A stretch of 64,000 nt of DNA from Zygnema cylindricum (GCA_037447655.1 JBBHKE010001154.1:211666-275665); one strand, 5' to 3'; shown: positions 1 through 10,556, numbered from the stretch's first letter. Made by a program: numbers and translations. The notes: generated by a model from the sequence alone, not told the origin.

Positions 1-106
1 CAAGGGGTCAATCATTTGGGTTTATATCAAGTTGGAGTCGGCACTATCTAGATTAGCTTCTTTTGATACGCGAATTCTGTGTGGCAATGGAGCCCATAGA
101 ATTTCA
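1..106 (+). repeat. 3' end of a family-B-like LTR, cut by the window edge
   Basis: The segment matches the last ~100 bp of the family B LTRs (compare 7140-7245 and 26920-27026), including the shared GTCGGCACTATCTAGATTAG block. It ends in TTTCA as the other LTRs do. The rest of the LTR lies left of the window. It is more diverged than the B copies further right. Confidence 0.75.
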
Positions 107-300
107 ATTCGAGACCCCTGCAAAAAAAAACCATACGACATGCAAGCGGACAAAAACAAACAACCCTGTAATTTTTTTCGTCGTCAAAAACTTATAAAAA
201 CTTTTCACACGTGGTAATATGTTTTCCTATTGATTTTACTTTGCTTAAAACATATTGCCGATGTGGTTTATGATAAGTTAAATATGACGTGATAGTGAAT

Positions 301-1059
301 CGGAAAAAACACAAGACGACAAATTTTCGTACATCCTAAGTTAAAGAATGACGCAAATTGTACTATACAAATTTGCGATTTTTTCGTACGGTTCCAACTT
401 AGGCAATACGACGCTAAGTTTGAAAGGAAAACGTTAGAAAAAAACCCGAACTTAGCCAGATAGGGTCGTACCCTTAGCGTCTGCAATATTGAAGGCCACG
501 CTAAATAAAGCCTCAAATTGACCAACCAGGCGATATGGGACGGTTAAAAAAAAGGAATTGATCATGACAGTGACTGTTTGGTTGTGCACATTCACTTACG
601 TCATTTTGTCAAGAAACGTACGTTTGAAGTACAGACAGATACAAATAATGCACTGTTGAGTACAAATTTGACGGTCAATCGGTTGGACAACTGTGACCTT
701 CAAAATATTGTTTCAACCGCTTAAAATTATGCCTCGCTTGGGAACGTCGACCGTCATAATAAAATTAGCAATTCACAAGGCCGGCGAACGTTTACAGTAA
801 CAAAACTGCGCAACCACATGTAAATAAAAGTGTTGCAGACATTCACTTTGTGTCGTTATGGCAGCTCTACAATAAGAGCACTTAGGCTATGTCCCCAAGT
901 TTATAAGTAAGGGTTTTTTTTATGTCGTTTTCCTGTAAAACTTAGCGCTGTACTGCCTAAGTCGCAACTATACGACGGAATCGCAAATTTGTAGAGTAAA
1001 ATTTGCGTCATCCTCGAATTTCAGATGTATGAAAATTCGTCGTCTTATGTTTTTTGACC
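301..1059. mobile_element. Long terminal-inverted-repeat element (~760 bp), non-autonomous
   Basis: About 175 bp at 301-475 is repeated in inverted orientation at about 880-1059. Shared blocks read outward as AAGACGAC, GACGCAAATT, ACAAATTTGCGAT and GGAAAACG. The outer ends are A-rich (AAAAAACA) at both sides. No ORF or clear target duplication is visible. It resembles Mutator-like or foldback MITEs in architecture; the superfamily is not determined. Confidence 0.6.
474..530. repeat. Dispersed 57-bp repeat, copy 1
   Basis: This segment contains GTCTGCAAT, TTGAAGGCCAC, CTAAATAAAGCC and ATTGACCAA. It recurs at 48123-48179 with only a few mismatches, more than 47 kb away and next to the RCC1 gene. 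It lies at the inner edge of the left arm of the 301-1059 element, so the second copy may mark a related element there. Confidence 0.6.
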
Positions 1060-2058
1060 CACTTCCACGACAGAAAACTTCATTTTCAACCTTACATTTA
1101 AATCACATGCACGATGTGTTTTAAAACTAAGTATTTTCCATAAACAAATAGAAATATATATTCGCACGTGCCGTAAATTTTGAAAATTTTCATATGATTT
1201 CCAAGGACAAAGAAAAGTACAGAATTCACTATGTTTTGTCCATTTGCGTTCGAATACGACGAAAAAAAGTACAAAATTTGTTTGGTTTTGTCCGTTTTCG
1301 TCCAGTACGTATTTTTTTTTTGCAAGGGTCTTCAAATTCCGATGACATTTCACGTCGACCGGATAGGAGACGCAAAGGCAAAACACCTCTTCTTCAACCG
1401 TGAAACGACACAGGCTGGAATGCGGTACGTCTACAATGTCACGCTAAGACATGCGACGTCACGAAGCAGTTCCAAAAAATAACGAGCGACAACAGGTTGT
1501 AGACGTTGACAACCGTCATAGGTATTGTTGACGTAAAGAATCGTCAAAAGCGTAAGTTACGATTTCGTCCTTACAAACATAGGGACACTTGAAAACCAAG
1601 TCCGGCGGATCCGCACTAAAATACAAAGTAAGTTCGTTAAGTTACAAGTACATGGGGACATACCCTTAGCCACAAAATTGAAATGTAATTGACTAAGCGT
1701 TACATTGAACTTAGACGCAAAGTGAAACGAAACCTATAGAAACTGAAGTACTATAAGTCTTGTACGAAAATATTATAACGCACGAAACGAAATGAACTTT
1801 TATAATTAAACGAACTGGCGTAAAAATATCATTTGAAATTAAATGAAAAAAATGTGCGTTGTCACGCACGTCGAAATCGAGCCACACTATCCACGAATCC
1901 ACAGTCTTACATTGATAGCGAAATGTTAAGATACAGGGTGAATCGGCGTCAGCCGAAATCGAGCAGTCAAATGTTTTGTTCGGTTCGCGTCAGTAATGTT
2001 TTGTTTCGTTCGGTATTTTACTTTTGTGTCGGTTCGGTTTGGTGCGAGCGTCGAGCGG
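1060..2058. other. Intergenic, no recognisable feature
   Basis: AT-rich sequence with frequent CGTAC/GTACG words. Short open frames on both strands show no known domain or codon regularity. Confidence 0.5.
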
Positions 2059-2747
2059 CAGAGGTCGCAAAAGTCAAAAATTTTCAGACCCGAAACAGTC
2101 ATTTTTTTTTTTTCAAAACGTGAGTAATTGACGCCTGACCGAGTTTTGTCACACTCCAAAATTGTTAACCGTTAATCGACCATCGTTTACGAAAAAAAAA
2201 TTAACCGAATCTTGATTTTTCGCGACTAACCATGCCCGCACGTAACTGAAAAAGTACAAAATTAATCAATGTACAACGGAATAAGCCAATAATTACGATT
2301 TGTCGCGTTCCCTAAGATTTGCGAAATGAATAGTGTACTACTGTGTCAGATTTGCGACGCTTTGTCGCGCTCCCTAAGATTTTTGAAATGAATAGTGTAC
2401 TACCGTGTCAGATTTGCGACGCTTGGTCGTGTTTCCCTTTATTTACGAAATAAATAGCTTACTACAATACCGTGTCAGATTTGCGACGCTAATCATGATG
2501 TCACGTACTTCCACGATGCCAAAGAGTACAAAGTACAAGAATGTTGGATTATAAGGACATACCAAATTTTTATTTTTTTTTGGTTTTTTGGTTGATCGAC
2601 CGTTACCGACCCGTTTTTTTTTCCTGGTGAATCAACCGACTTTAACCGCCTGACCCCCGAAATTTGGCAACCGAATTTGTTCCGGATCCGGCGAGGGCGG
2701 TCGGTTAACGGTCAGTCACGGTGTTGGTTGACCGTTTGCGACCTCTG
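2059..2747. mobile_element. hAT-like non-autonomous element with CAGAGGTCGCAA ends
   Basis: The left end reads CAGAGGTCGCAAA and the right end TTTGCGACCTCTG, a perfect 13-bp inverted repeat. Flanking octamers TCGAGCGG (2051-2058) and GCGAGCAG (2748-2755) agree at 6 of 8 positions, consistent with an old 8-bp hAT target duplication. The first ~170 bp align with 45353-45560 and the last ~110 bp with 45740-45850. There is no transposase frame. An internal tandem array (2296-2490) makes this copy longer than the one at 45.4 kb. Confidence 0.65.
2296..2490 (+). repeat. Tandem repeat, ~62-67 bp unit, about three copies
   Basis: Units begin near 2296, 2349 and 2411, with a partial fourth from 2478. 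Each carries GATTTGCGACGCT, a CCCTAAGATTT or related block, GAAATGAATAG and CCGTGTCA. The array lies inside the CAGAGGTCGCAA element. Confidence 0.8.
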
Positions 2748-2968
2748 GCGAGCAGTATTCATTTGTACGAATCGCACGCTGGTCGATTTCGAGGAAATGT
2801 TGTTTCGTGAAGCGTGACGCGATGTTTTCATCAGCGGAAATATTTCATGTGTACGACTAAGCGGCAATACCTTTGTACGGCCGATCGTGCTACGATCCTA
2901 CAACGATCTTGCCACATTTTTTTTCAGTTTACAAAGGCAAATTTATGACAGTAGATGTAGTTTGATGT

Positions 2969-4024
2969 TGTAGAAATTAATGGTACATTTTTAGTATTTT
3001 CTAGGTCTAAATAGAAATATAGAAAGAAGCCGAGGCAGTCTACCGCTAACTTCTCTCTCCAAACTCTGAAACTTGTCGCAGTCACTGAGAAATTGGAGAG
3101 GGAGCTAGAGCCATGGCTACCTAGGCTATCCAGAGGTTTACGAGAAATTTATATTAGTTAGGGTTTATTTATTTAAAAGGAATGTGCCGGCGACAGGAAT
3201 TGATCCTTGTACCTACCAGTCGGCAGACTAGAAGTAGCCGGTAGCCTTAGCTGTTAACTCTAGGAATAACATTACGTAGTATATAATTTGATATTTATTT
3301 AAACACGTAAACGTAGGATAAATCATTTAACTGTAATTGTTTACGGTATACATAGATCCGGTAATGTATAAGTACGGAATACGGTACGAGCAAGAAATCA
3401 ATACCGCGCATTTATTTCTTAAGTGAAACGAATACCGCGCATGTATTTATTACGGCTACGATTAAATTCGATTCTAATCGGACGGCCGGAATCATCGCCG
3501 AGATCGCGGAAGAAGATTTCGGCGGTTTGTTGCCATCGCCACATCGGATGACGCGTGGCGAAATTACATTGGATCGTGGAATCTCCAGAGATTATGGCAC
3601 CGAATCCGGATATGACATGTATCGACATTTAGGCCATGTCGTACAATGTCCGTACATAAAGTACACCGGCAACTGTACTTTTGCGTACTGAACTGTATTC
3701 TGATTGGCTCTCTACATCAATAGATAGAGTCTGTGAGAGAGATAAGACTTAGAAAAATTAGGAGATAGGACCCTCTCTCCCAGAGAGCTTCCGTACAAAA
3801 GGTCAACTTTGACCCTCCGTAACATACTGCTCAAGGGAGCAAATTAAGAGATTTTTTTTGCTATCCACTCAGGGGAGTCTTGTCTTCATAAGGGTGAAGT
3901 TGGTCAGAGTTTTTGTCTGCCAGGGTGGCAGTTTTTTATTCTGAAACACAAAGGGGTTAGGGTTATCCTAGAGGCTTTTTGGAAGCTGTCCACTCTGAGG
4001 ACTTATGGAGGTCTCAGAGTTTCA
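2969..4024 (+). repeat. Family A LTR (copy A1)
   Basis: This is a 1056-bp LTR, TG to CA, colinear with the LTRs at 18170-19216 and 39759-40816. It carries the TATTTTCTAGGTCTAAATAG start, the antisense tRNA-like module near 3190-3260, and the CTGAGGACTTATGGAGGTC end. A 91-nt family A internal stub follows. Confidence 0.9.
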
Positions 4025-4172
4025 AGTTATGGGCCCACCCTCTAGGGTACCAATCTTTAATGGAACTGGCTTCATATACTGGGAAAGTATGATGATAGGA
4101 GCTCTATGCGAAAAACTTGGAGTCGGCACTATCTAGATTAGCTTCTTTTGGATCTGCATACTCTGAGGGCCA

Positions 4173-6023
4173 ATGGAGGTCTCAGAGTTTCAGGTTATAG
4201 GCCCACCATCTAGGGTGCCTATGTTCGATGGAACAGACTTCACTTATTGGGAGTTTACAATGGCGGGATTGCTATTTGAGAAGCACTTATGGGGAATCGT
4301 TTCGGGACAAGTGAGATGTCCGCCACCTAGCTTTGGAGGAGCTTACTATGGAGATTCATCTGAGGCTGCCCAGAATATCATCCGGAGCTCAGATGCAACG
4401 GAAGGTGAAGGGAAGAATCTTTCCGTGGATGGGAAAATAGGGGAGAAGGAAAAAGGGACACCTATGGTGAGGGGAGCTAGGCTCTCAGCTATGGTACCAC
4501 ATGTAGGGATTAAAACTGAGGAAAATGACAGAAAAATATGGGAATACAAAAACACTATAGCAAAACATCTCATACTTAGATATGTGTGTAAGTCGATAGC
4601 TATCACTCTTTTAAGTCTAACCAAGTCTTCAGAGATATGGGAAGTACTAATTCAGATTTATAAGAGTGAGACTATTCAGAGGCAGCAATTAGTAAAACAG
4701 GAAATAGATGCCTATGTTTATAAAGGCGGTAGCATGATAGAGTTTTGCAATGATATTGCTGCGATATATGTTGAGCTAGCTAGTGCGGGATGTGTAGAAT
4801 CTGAGGAGGGTAAGATTAATACACTACTTATGAAACTCCCAAGTGAGTACGAAAGCATTATTTATCGTATGCAGGCAAGGGATGGCTCCTCATGGACTTG
4901 GAGCTTTACCATGGGGATAATTCTTGTGAGGGAAAGCACTTTGGAGCTTCGAAGGGGAAAGGACAGGGTCAATGCTTTTTCAGCTGGTGGTGATTGGCGG
5001 AAGCGTGATGAGAGGAACGGTGGTGACGAGCGGAAGCGTGATGAGAGGAAGAAAGACAAAGGTAAACCTTATCGGAACTTTGGTGGAAAAAGAGGGAGAA
5101 GAAGAGACACGGGAGCTTTGAAAAAAGGGGTTTGCTTCTTTTGTAGGGAACCGGGTCATTATATGGAGGAATGCCCTTGTTTGGAAAAACTTAGAAGTTG
5201 GAATGTGGATGAGGAGGACGAAGAGGAAGAGGAGAAAGAGGATGAAGAAAAATTGGAGCTTCTTCACATCGGTAGAATGGGGAAGAGAGAAAAGTACACA
5301 GAAATTGGACGAAGGCAACAGTGTGCTTTTGGAGGTATAAGGGAAGTAAAGAGAGAGGAGATACTTGAAGAAGTTCAAAATATTGAGGATAGTTTCATAG
5401 ATATTTTGGAAACAGAAAACTGGTCGGCAAGGGAGACTTCAACGGATTCCGAGGAAAGGGGAGAATTAATTCTAGAGGGGGTTTTAAAGGATAGGGGAGA
5501 AGAGAAATGTTTATTGGGAATAGAAAGTAATAGTGGAAAGAATTCCATGGGAGAGAGTGAGGGAAGTTCAGAAAATGGGGTACCTATCATAGATAAAAAT
5601 ATGAGTACGAAAGATGTAGATCTTATAAGGAACTTAGTGGGGACTAGTGTTTGTTGGGAATATTTGGGGGTGGATGGATTTGACGTTACTACTTGGTGTG
5701 ATGTCACTTGTGAAGATGTGCCTGTAAAAGGGTTAGCATCTGGGTGTATGTTGCAGATTGGAGATGGGGCTGGCTGTTTGGATCGCAAGAGGGAAATCTG
5801 TTTGTGTGTGGATAAAAGAGTGATGAAGTGGATAAAATCTTTGCTCGAATTTATGAAAAATGGGATGTTAAATAAAATGTATGATCGACAAGATGAAATT
5901 ATTTTTGGTCATCTAATACACTTTCTTAAATATAAAAATATTCGCTTGAAGCTTCATGAAGGAAAAAGGAAAAAGGAAAGAAAAATATATATATATGTAT
6001 TTGTTGTTTTTGATGGGAGTTGA
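4173..6023 (+). CDS. Non-autonomous copia protein: gag with zinc knuckle fused to a decayed RNase H
   Basis: This 616-codon frame is intact. Residues 1-~240 align with the family A gag (shared start MEVS-F-V-GPPSRVP, WGIVSG, YVYKGG). A CX2CX4HX4C zinc knuckle lies near residues 320-333 (CFFCREPGHYMEEC), followed by an acidic tract. Homology to family A stops just before the protease DSGAS motif. After ~95 unaligned residues, from ~478 on, the protein resembles the copia RNase H end (TTW-D, SG-ML-IGDGAGC, NIRLKLHEG). The first RNase H Asp is kept, but the Glu of the A-family STMEAEY motif is lost, so catalysis is unlikely. Protease, integrase and RT are absent. The start ATG lies inside the LTR, 20 nt before its end. 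A second, broken copy of the same architecture lies at 33598-35459. It probably supplies capsid-like protein and relies on another element for enzymes. Confidence 0.85.
   Translation: MEVSEFQVIGPPSRVPMFDGTDFTYWEFTMAGLLFEKHLWGIVSGQVRCPPPSFGGAYYGDSSEAAQNIIRSSDATEGEGKNLSVDGKIGEKEKGTPMVRGARLSAMVPHVGIKTEENDRKIWEYKNTIAKHLILRYVCKSIAITLLSLTKSSEIWEVLIQIYKSETIQRQQLVKQEIDAYVYKGGSMIEFCNDIAAIYVELASAGCVESEEGKINTLLMKLPSEYESIIYRMQARDGSSWTWSFTMGIILVRESTLELRRGKDRVNAFSAGGDWRKRDERNGGDERKRDERKKDKGKPYRNFGGKRGRRRDTGALKKGVCFFCREPGHYMEECPCLEKLRSWNVDEEDEEEEEKEDEEKLELLHIGRMGKREKYTEIGRRQQCAFGGIREVKREEILEEVQNIEDSFIDILETENWSARETSTDSEERGELILEGVLKDRGEEKCLLGIESNSGKNSMGESEGSSENGVPIIDKNMSTKDVDLIRNLVGTSVCWEYLGVDGFDVTTWCDVTCEDVPVKGLASGCMLQIGDGAGCLDRKREICLCVDKRVMKWIKSLLEFMKNGMLNKMYDRQDEIIFGHLIHFLKYKNIRLKLHEGKRKKERKIYIYVFVVFDGS
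4193..4207 (+). other. Primer-binding site of the B2 element, half-tRNA-Met(i) type
   Basis: GGTTATAGGCCCACC starts directly after the LTR. It matches the complement of the initiator tRNA-Met anticodon arm at 14 of 15 positions (A for G at position 7). The gag frame reads through it. Confidence 0.7.
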
Positions 6024-6039
6024 AAGTAAGTAGACTGGA

Positions 6040-6051
6040 AAATAAGGGGAG
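6040..6051 (+). other. Polypurine tract before the B2 3' LTR
   Basis: AAATAAGGGGAG lies immediately before the TG of the 3' LTR. The same string precedes the family A 3' LTRs (23581-23592 and 39747-39758, and in reverse at 12286-12297). The A and B families therefore share plus-strand priming signals. Confidence 0.75.
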
Positions 6052-7245
6052 TGTTGAAATTTAAGTATTTTCTAGGTCTAGAGTTTGTAAATATAAAAAG
6101 GTAAAAAGGGGACAGTGACAGCCTGCCTCTAACTCTTCACTCAAGTCCCCACACTTGTCGCAGTCACTGAAGACTTGAGGAGGAGTTGGATCCATGGATG
6201 GCTAAGCTGTCCAAAGAGGACAGGAAGGCCAATCTTGATAGAGTTATCTAAAAAGATTGACGGACCCAGGATTCGATCCTGGTACCTTTCTTCCGTCTTA
6301 CTAGCCGTTAGCTTTAACCAATATGACTAGAGCCAGTGCTAGAGTACGTTAGGTTTAATAAATATTTATATTAATACACGTAGACTAGTTCGTATAACGG
6401 GAAATAGATACGCAATACATAGATACAGTTTTGTATAGTACGGAGTACAATTTAATGTATTTTATGAAACGGATACCGCGCATTTGTTTCGAACGCGAAA
6501 CAAATATCGCGCGCGTATTTTCAACGACTAAAATTGTATCTAGTTTGATCGGACGGCCACGATTGGTGCCGCGATCACGGAACCTGTACTTTTAGCGTTT
6601 TTTCAGCCATCGCCACGTAATGTGACACGTGGCGCGACAATGTTGGATTGCGGCGACTCCGGAGATTGCGGAAACAAATCCGGCTATGACACGTGTCGAG
6701 AATTTGGCCATGTTGTACAATGGCCGTACAAAAAGTACACCGGCACCTGTACTTTTCTGTACGACACAGTAATTTGATTGGTGCCGTACTTCAGTAGATA
6801 GAGTTTTAGAGAGGGTTTAGGACTTAGAAAATTTTGGGTAGGCAGCTGCCTCTCCCAGAGAGCACCTTGTATAAATAGCAAACTTTGATCAGCCATAACT
6901 ATTAATTTACTTGACCATTTTCAGTGATTCTTTTTGCTGCGGACTCAGGGGAGTCCAGGCTACACAGGGGTGTAGTCGGTCAGAGTTTTTGTCTGCCAGG
7001 ATGGCTGCATTTCTAAGGGAAAGTCAAAGTGGGTGAATGTGTCCAAATCTCATATTCTAACTTTGCATTCTGTGGTGGAACTGAGCACACAGAAAGTGTT
7101 ATTTCACAGGGGTGAATCTATATTGGGGTTCTGACTGTCAAGGGGTCAGTCACTTGGGTTTATATTAACTTGGAGTCGGCACTATCTAGATTAGCTTCTT
7201 TTGGATCTGCATACTCTGAGGGCCAATGGAGGTCTCAGAGTTTCA
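6052..7245 (+). repeat. Family B 3' LTR (copy B2)
   Basis: This is a 1194-bp LTR running from TGTTGAAATTTAAG to GAGTTTCA. It is colinear with 25843-27026 and, in reverse, with 32411-33603 and 35460-36640. Its first 25 bp and last ~25 bp resemble family A LTRs, while the middle is diverged. The ATG used for gag lies in its last 20 bp. Confidence 0.9.
6258..6332 (-). other. tRNA-like module, antisense in the family B LTR
   Basis: Read on the minus strand, GGTTAAAGCTAACGG resembles a tRNA A box and D arm. CCAGGATCGAATCCTGG forms a perfect T-arm-like hairpin with a consensus B box (GATCGAATC, plus coordinates 6270-6278). The anticodon arm is not convincing, so it is not a tRNA gene. The same module occurs in every A, B and C LTR in the window. 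Confidence 0.6.
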
Positions 7246-8242
7246 GAGTGTACCGTGTGACATAAAAGCCAGCCTGTTCGACGACAACAAAATCTTGGTT
7301 GTATAACCAACATGCTCGATGACAAAAAAAAATTGGTTGTAGGACATCTTGTGACGTCTCATTCATAAATGTGTGATACAACGATTCACGTACAAATGTT
7401 ACATCCTTGGACATTTGTACAAAATTTAATTTTGCAACGGTTTTCGTGGCCGTTGATACCACAACAACCGTAAGAACGTTGAGATTGTACATTAGCGTGA
7501 CGCTACTAGATATTTTAATCGGCGTCTGCCCGTACACATACGCAGCTGCGATTTTGTCCTTTTAGAAATGATGATTATTCTCGGGCGCCTCAACAGGTCC
7601 TACGTGGTACCAATCGCAATCTAACACCTCATTCACTCGCACGACCTGATGGAAGGGTGTTACAAATATTAATGCCAGTAAAACGTGGGTGTTACAAATA
7701 TTACTGCCAGTAAACGTGTTCTTACGATTACTGGGAACGCCTGATGGAAGGTTACCCTTATTTGAATTACATAATTAGTACTTTTTTGTCGGTTACATTT
7801 TGCGGCGTCTACCTTTAATAGCGTTGTTCCATTAGGCTGTCTCACTAAACGTCAAAAATTCGTTTCCTGAAGCGACCGTTGCGACCGTTCCATTGTGTCG
7901 AGTCAATAACCAACATTTTATTTGCGTGGCACACTCTGATTTGTTCACGTTATAGATAGATAAGTTTTTGGTAATCTTCAAAGAATCTCCGACAGCAAAT
8001 TGTGACCACATATTTGTACCAGCGAAGGCAAAAAAGCATAGTTGTCCCGTGGGTATAATACGCACGAAACTAACGCGCGAATACTACGCACCATAGGAAT
8101 TTAACGATTAAAAAAATGTTATAATATGTGTACCTCACTATGTACCAGTAAATTCTCGTACATTTACGTACTGTCTTCGTACTTTTCAGTACTTTTAGGG
8201 TTATTAAGGGGGGTTTGAGGAATTTTAAGGTACATTCTCATG
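7246..8242. other. Intergenic, with a MITE fragment
   Basis: No gene is seen. About 7755-7830 matches, in reverse, the interior of the TAGTGTTGGGTATCGG element at about 44165-44240. About 8150-8240 holds one degenerate unit of the CGTACATTT...AGGGTTATTAAGG repeat that recurs at 9.2-9.5 and 10.8-11.2 kb. Confidence 0.5.
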
Positions 8243-8247
8243 CATTC

Positions 8248-9137
8248 TAAAATTCTGTGGTCTCCATTGACCCACAGAATGAGCAGCCTATGTAAAGCCT
8301 CTAGGATAATATTTTCCCCTTCTACTTTCCCGCTAAATAAGCGCCGCCCAGGCACACAAGTATTTTGACCACTCTCACCCCTGTGAGGACAATACTCCTC
8401 TGAGTCAAACGCGAAAAGAATCACTGAATTTGCTCCCCTGAGCAGTAAGTTATGGCTGGTCAAAGATGACCTTTATAGTTACAAGCTCTCTTAGAAAGAG
8501 AGGTACCTAAATATTACTAAGTCTCGGTCTGCCTACTCACGACTACCTACTACTAAACCCTAGTCCGATTGGAACACTATATAGTACAAGAAGGTACGAT
8601 GGGCGATGTACTTATTGTACGACCATTGTACGACAAGGTCTACAAGGTGACACCTGTCAAATCGGAAGCCATGGTTCCTCCTCCCATCTTCTCCGGTATC
8701 AAATAATGTGGCGCCACGTGGCACCGCGTGACGCTATCTCCGTATGCCGCCAAAAAGCTCACTTCGCGTGGCGGCTATAATGCCGGCCGTCCGATCAAAA
8801 CATATTTTACACGGTTCAGATTCGCGTACATGCAGAAATTGCTACTTTTGGTTAGTCTGCTGTTAATTAGCTGTTGCGTCAATGTTTAGATATTCATAAA
8901 ACCCGTCACGTGTATCGTTTCGTTACGCCTTAATGGTTAAGACGCTAGGCTATAGAGAAACTAGAGGTCGCAAGTACAAATCTGGACTTAGGCATCATTT
9001 TAGTAAATTACCATTTACTTCAAAAACTGCCACTTTCTGAACATGGCGGCTGCCATGGCGCGCCTTTGATCCTCACTCTCTTTCCTTAAAGCAAAACTAA
9101 AGTAGGGAAGTGAACTACTAATTACCTCTTTTCAACA
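8248..9137 (-). mobile_element. Solo LTR, copia family C
   Basis: On the minus strand the element begins TGTTGAAAAGAGG and ends near CACAGAATTTTA. Diverged but colinear similarity to family A and B LTRs runs throughout (the TGAGCAGTAAGTTATGG and GCCACGTGGC regions and the antisense tRNA-like module). Perfect 5-bp duplications CATTC flank it at 8243-8247 and 9138-9142, so it is a solo LTR left by LTR-LTR recombination. The terminal CA has decayed to TA. Confidence 0.85.
8925..8993 (+). other. tRNA-like module in the family C LTR
   Basis: TTAATGGTTAAGACGC (8930-8945) looks like a tRNA A box and D arm. About 40 nt later, GTACAAATC (8974-8982) is a one-mismatch B box. Orientation relative to the LTR is antisense, as in families A and B. 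Confidence 0.5.
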
Positions 9138-9169
9138 CATTCTTATATGTTTCTATTAAACAACTGACT

Positions 9170-9550
9170 TTTGTTCGTACATATACGTATTGTGTCCGTA
9201 TTTTTTCTTACTTTTTCAGGGTACATTTTCGAACTTTTTCAATATATTTCAGTTATACGACTTACATCCTTCGTACATTTATGTACATTGTCCATATATT
9301 TTGGTACTTTTTGGGTTATTAAAGGGGGGATTTCAGGGTGTTAAGGGTACTTCCCGTGCATTTCGCACATTTTGGTAAATTACAGTAAAACTTCCTTTAT
9401 TATCAGTACTCTTAGGTTTTTTAGGGTGCACCTTTCGTACAGTACCGTACATTTCCGTATGTTTTTCGTACGTTCTAAGATTTTTTAAGGATTTTTGAGG
9501 GTTAAGGGGACGATTTCCTTACGTTTTCGTACATCGTACAGCGAAAACTA
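9170..9550 (+). repeat. Degenerate CGTACATTT / AGGGTTATTAAGG repeats
   Basis: Loose units of roughly 100-130 bp contain CGTACATTT, GTCCGTATTTTTT, TTTTAGGGTTATTAAGG and GGGTTAAGGG-type strings. Similar units occur at 8150-8240 and 10770-11238. The sequence after them (9530-9630) matches 17705-17840 to the right of the A2 insertion, so A2 landed in this repeat family. Confidence 0.5.
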
Positions 9551-10119
9551 ACGAACGGTATGAAAGCAACGAATACTACGTAGTTTTCGGAAAAAAGTCG
9601 AAATTTGTACGAAAAGGACAACTATGGTAAAAAGTGACTCGGACGACGTATTGATTAAAATCTGTACGGGCGGACGAAACTTAAGATTTGTAAAAGCGTA
9701 CGAAAATGTCAGAATGGTTAGTAGATGGGCAACAGGAGCGTGAAATAATATCCTCCGTCAAATATTTTCTTGCGGCTTTCGGTGGCTTTGCATCCTCCAT
9801 GGCGGAAGGCACATGTCATATGCGACGTGTACATACCTGGTCGCACGATCGTCGTGGAATTTGTTTATTTATCCACGAGGCACGATGCTATTCGATCATG
9901 CGCTTAGAAGCAACCTACTCTGGGTCACTTTTTGCGAACTGAAAGTGTCAGACGATGGCGTATCCGATTATACATTCGACGATCCACGTTTCATCCCATA
10001 AACGTGGAGAATCAAATCCCTCAATCAATAGGCTTGTTTTTTTTACATTTTTTTTTTTTTGGTACGCACTGTACTAAACAGTACGGATTTCAGTTAATAA
10101 CGACATTTTTTCTCTAATG
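9551..10119. other. Intergenic, nothing recognised
   Basis: There are short frames only. None shows a known domain. Confidence 0.4.
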
Positions 10120-10354
10120 GAACCTCACCCTAAGTCATGGAACGAAAATCGCGTCGTACGTAGCATATCAGACAATTTGTCTTTTCGCTAAAACAACTTA
10201 TTAAATATCATAAGATATTATGTTTAAAAGTTCTATATATCACGATGGTTTATGTTGGTCCCGGTACAATATATCGAGGATTTTGCTCGATCGATATTTG
10301 ATACATCGATTATTAAGAATATCGCGATATGAATTTACCCGATACCCAACACTA
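10120..10354 (-). mobile_element. Truncated TAGTGTTGGGTATCGG hAT-type MITE
   Basis: The right end GATACCCAACACTA is the terminal repeat of this family. The body is colinear with the reverse complement of 43939-44170, including the GATCGAT/CGATATAT palindromes. The other terminus is missing. Confidence 0.65.
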
Positions 10355-10556
10355 AATATCGGAACCACCAAACGCAAACGACAAAATTCAACAACGACAT
10401 GTGAAGTAATAGGGACATAACGTAATAGTTCACTATTTAAGGTTGACGTGGGGGTTTTTCACTCCATGGAACGTGAAGGATGTGTTGCACAGAGGTCACG
10501 GACGACCCATGCCTGGAATAAAAAATCCCAAAAATTCCCCGCAAGTGTGAAATTTG

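Larger units (their letters stand above)
2969..7245 (+). mobile_element. Composite copia element: family A LTR joined to a family B gag element
   Basis: Position 2969 starts a family A LTR (TGTAGAAATTAA) ending at 4024 in TTTCA. It is followed by 91 nt of family A leader and gag start. At 4114-4116 the sequence switches, with AA shared, to the last ~77 bp of a family B LTR ending at 4192. A B primer site, the B gag ORF, a polypurine tract (AAATAAGGGGAG, 6040-6051) and a full B 3' LTR (6052-7245) follow. No matching 5-bp duplication flanks the whole (GATGT versus GAGTG). This suggests template-switch recombination or a deletion joining two insertions. Confidence 0.8.

Noticed and set aside
4346-5788. 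Minus-strand frames of 92-137 aa
   Set aside because: Shadows of the 616-aa gag-RNase H gene.
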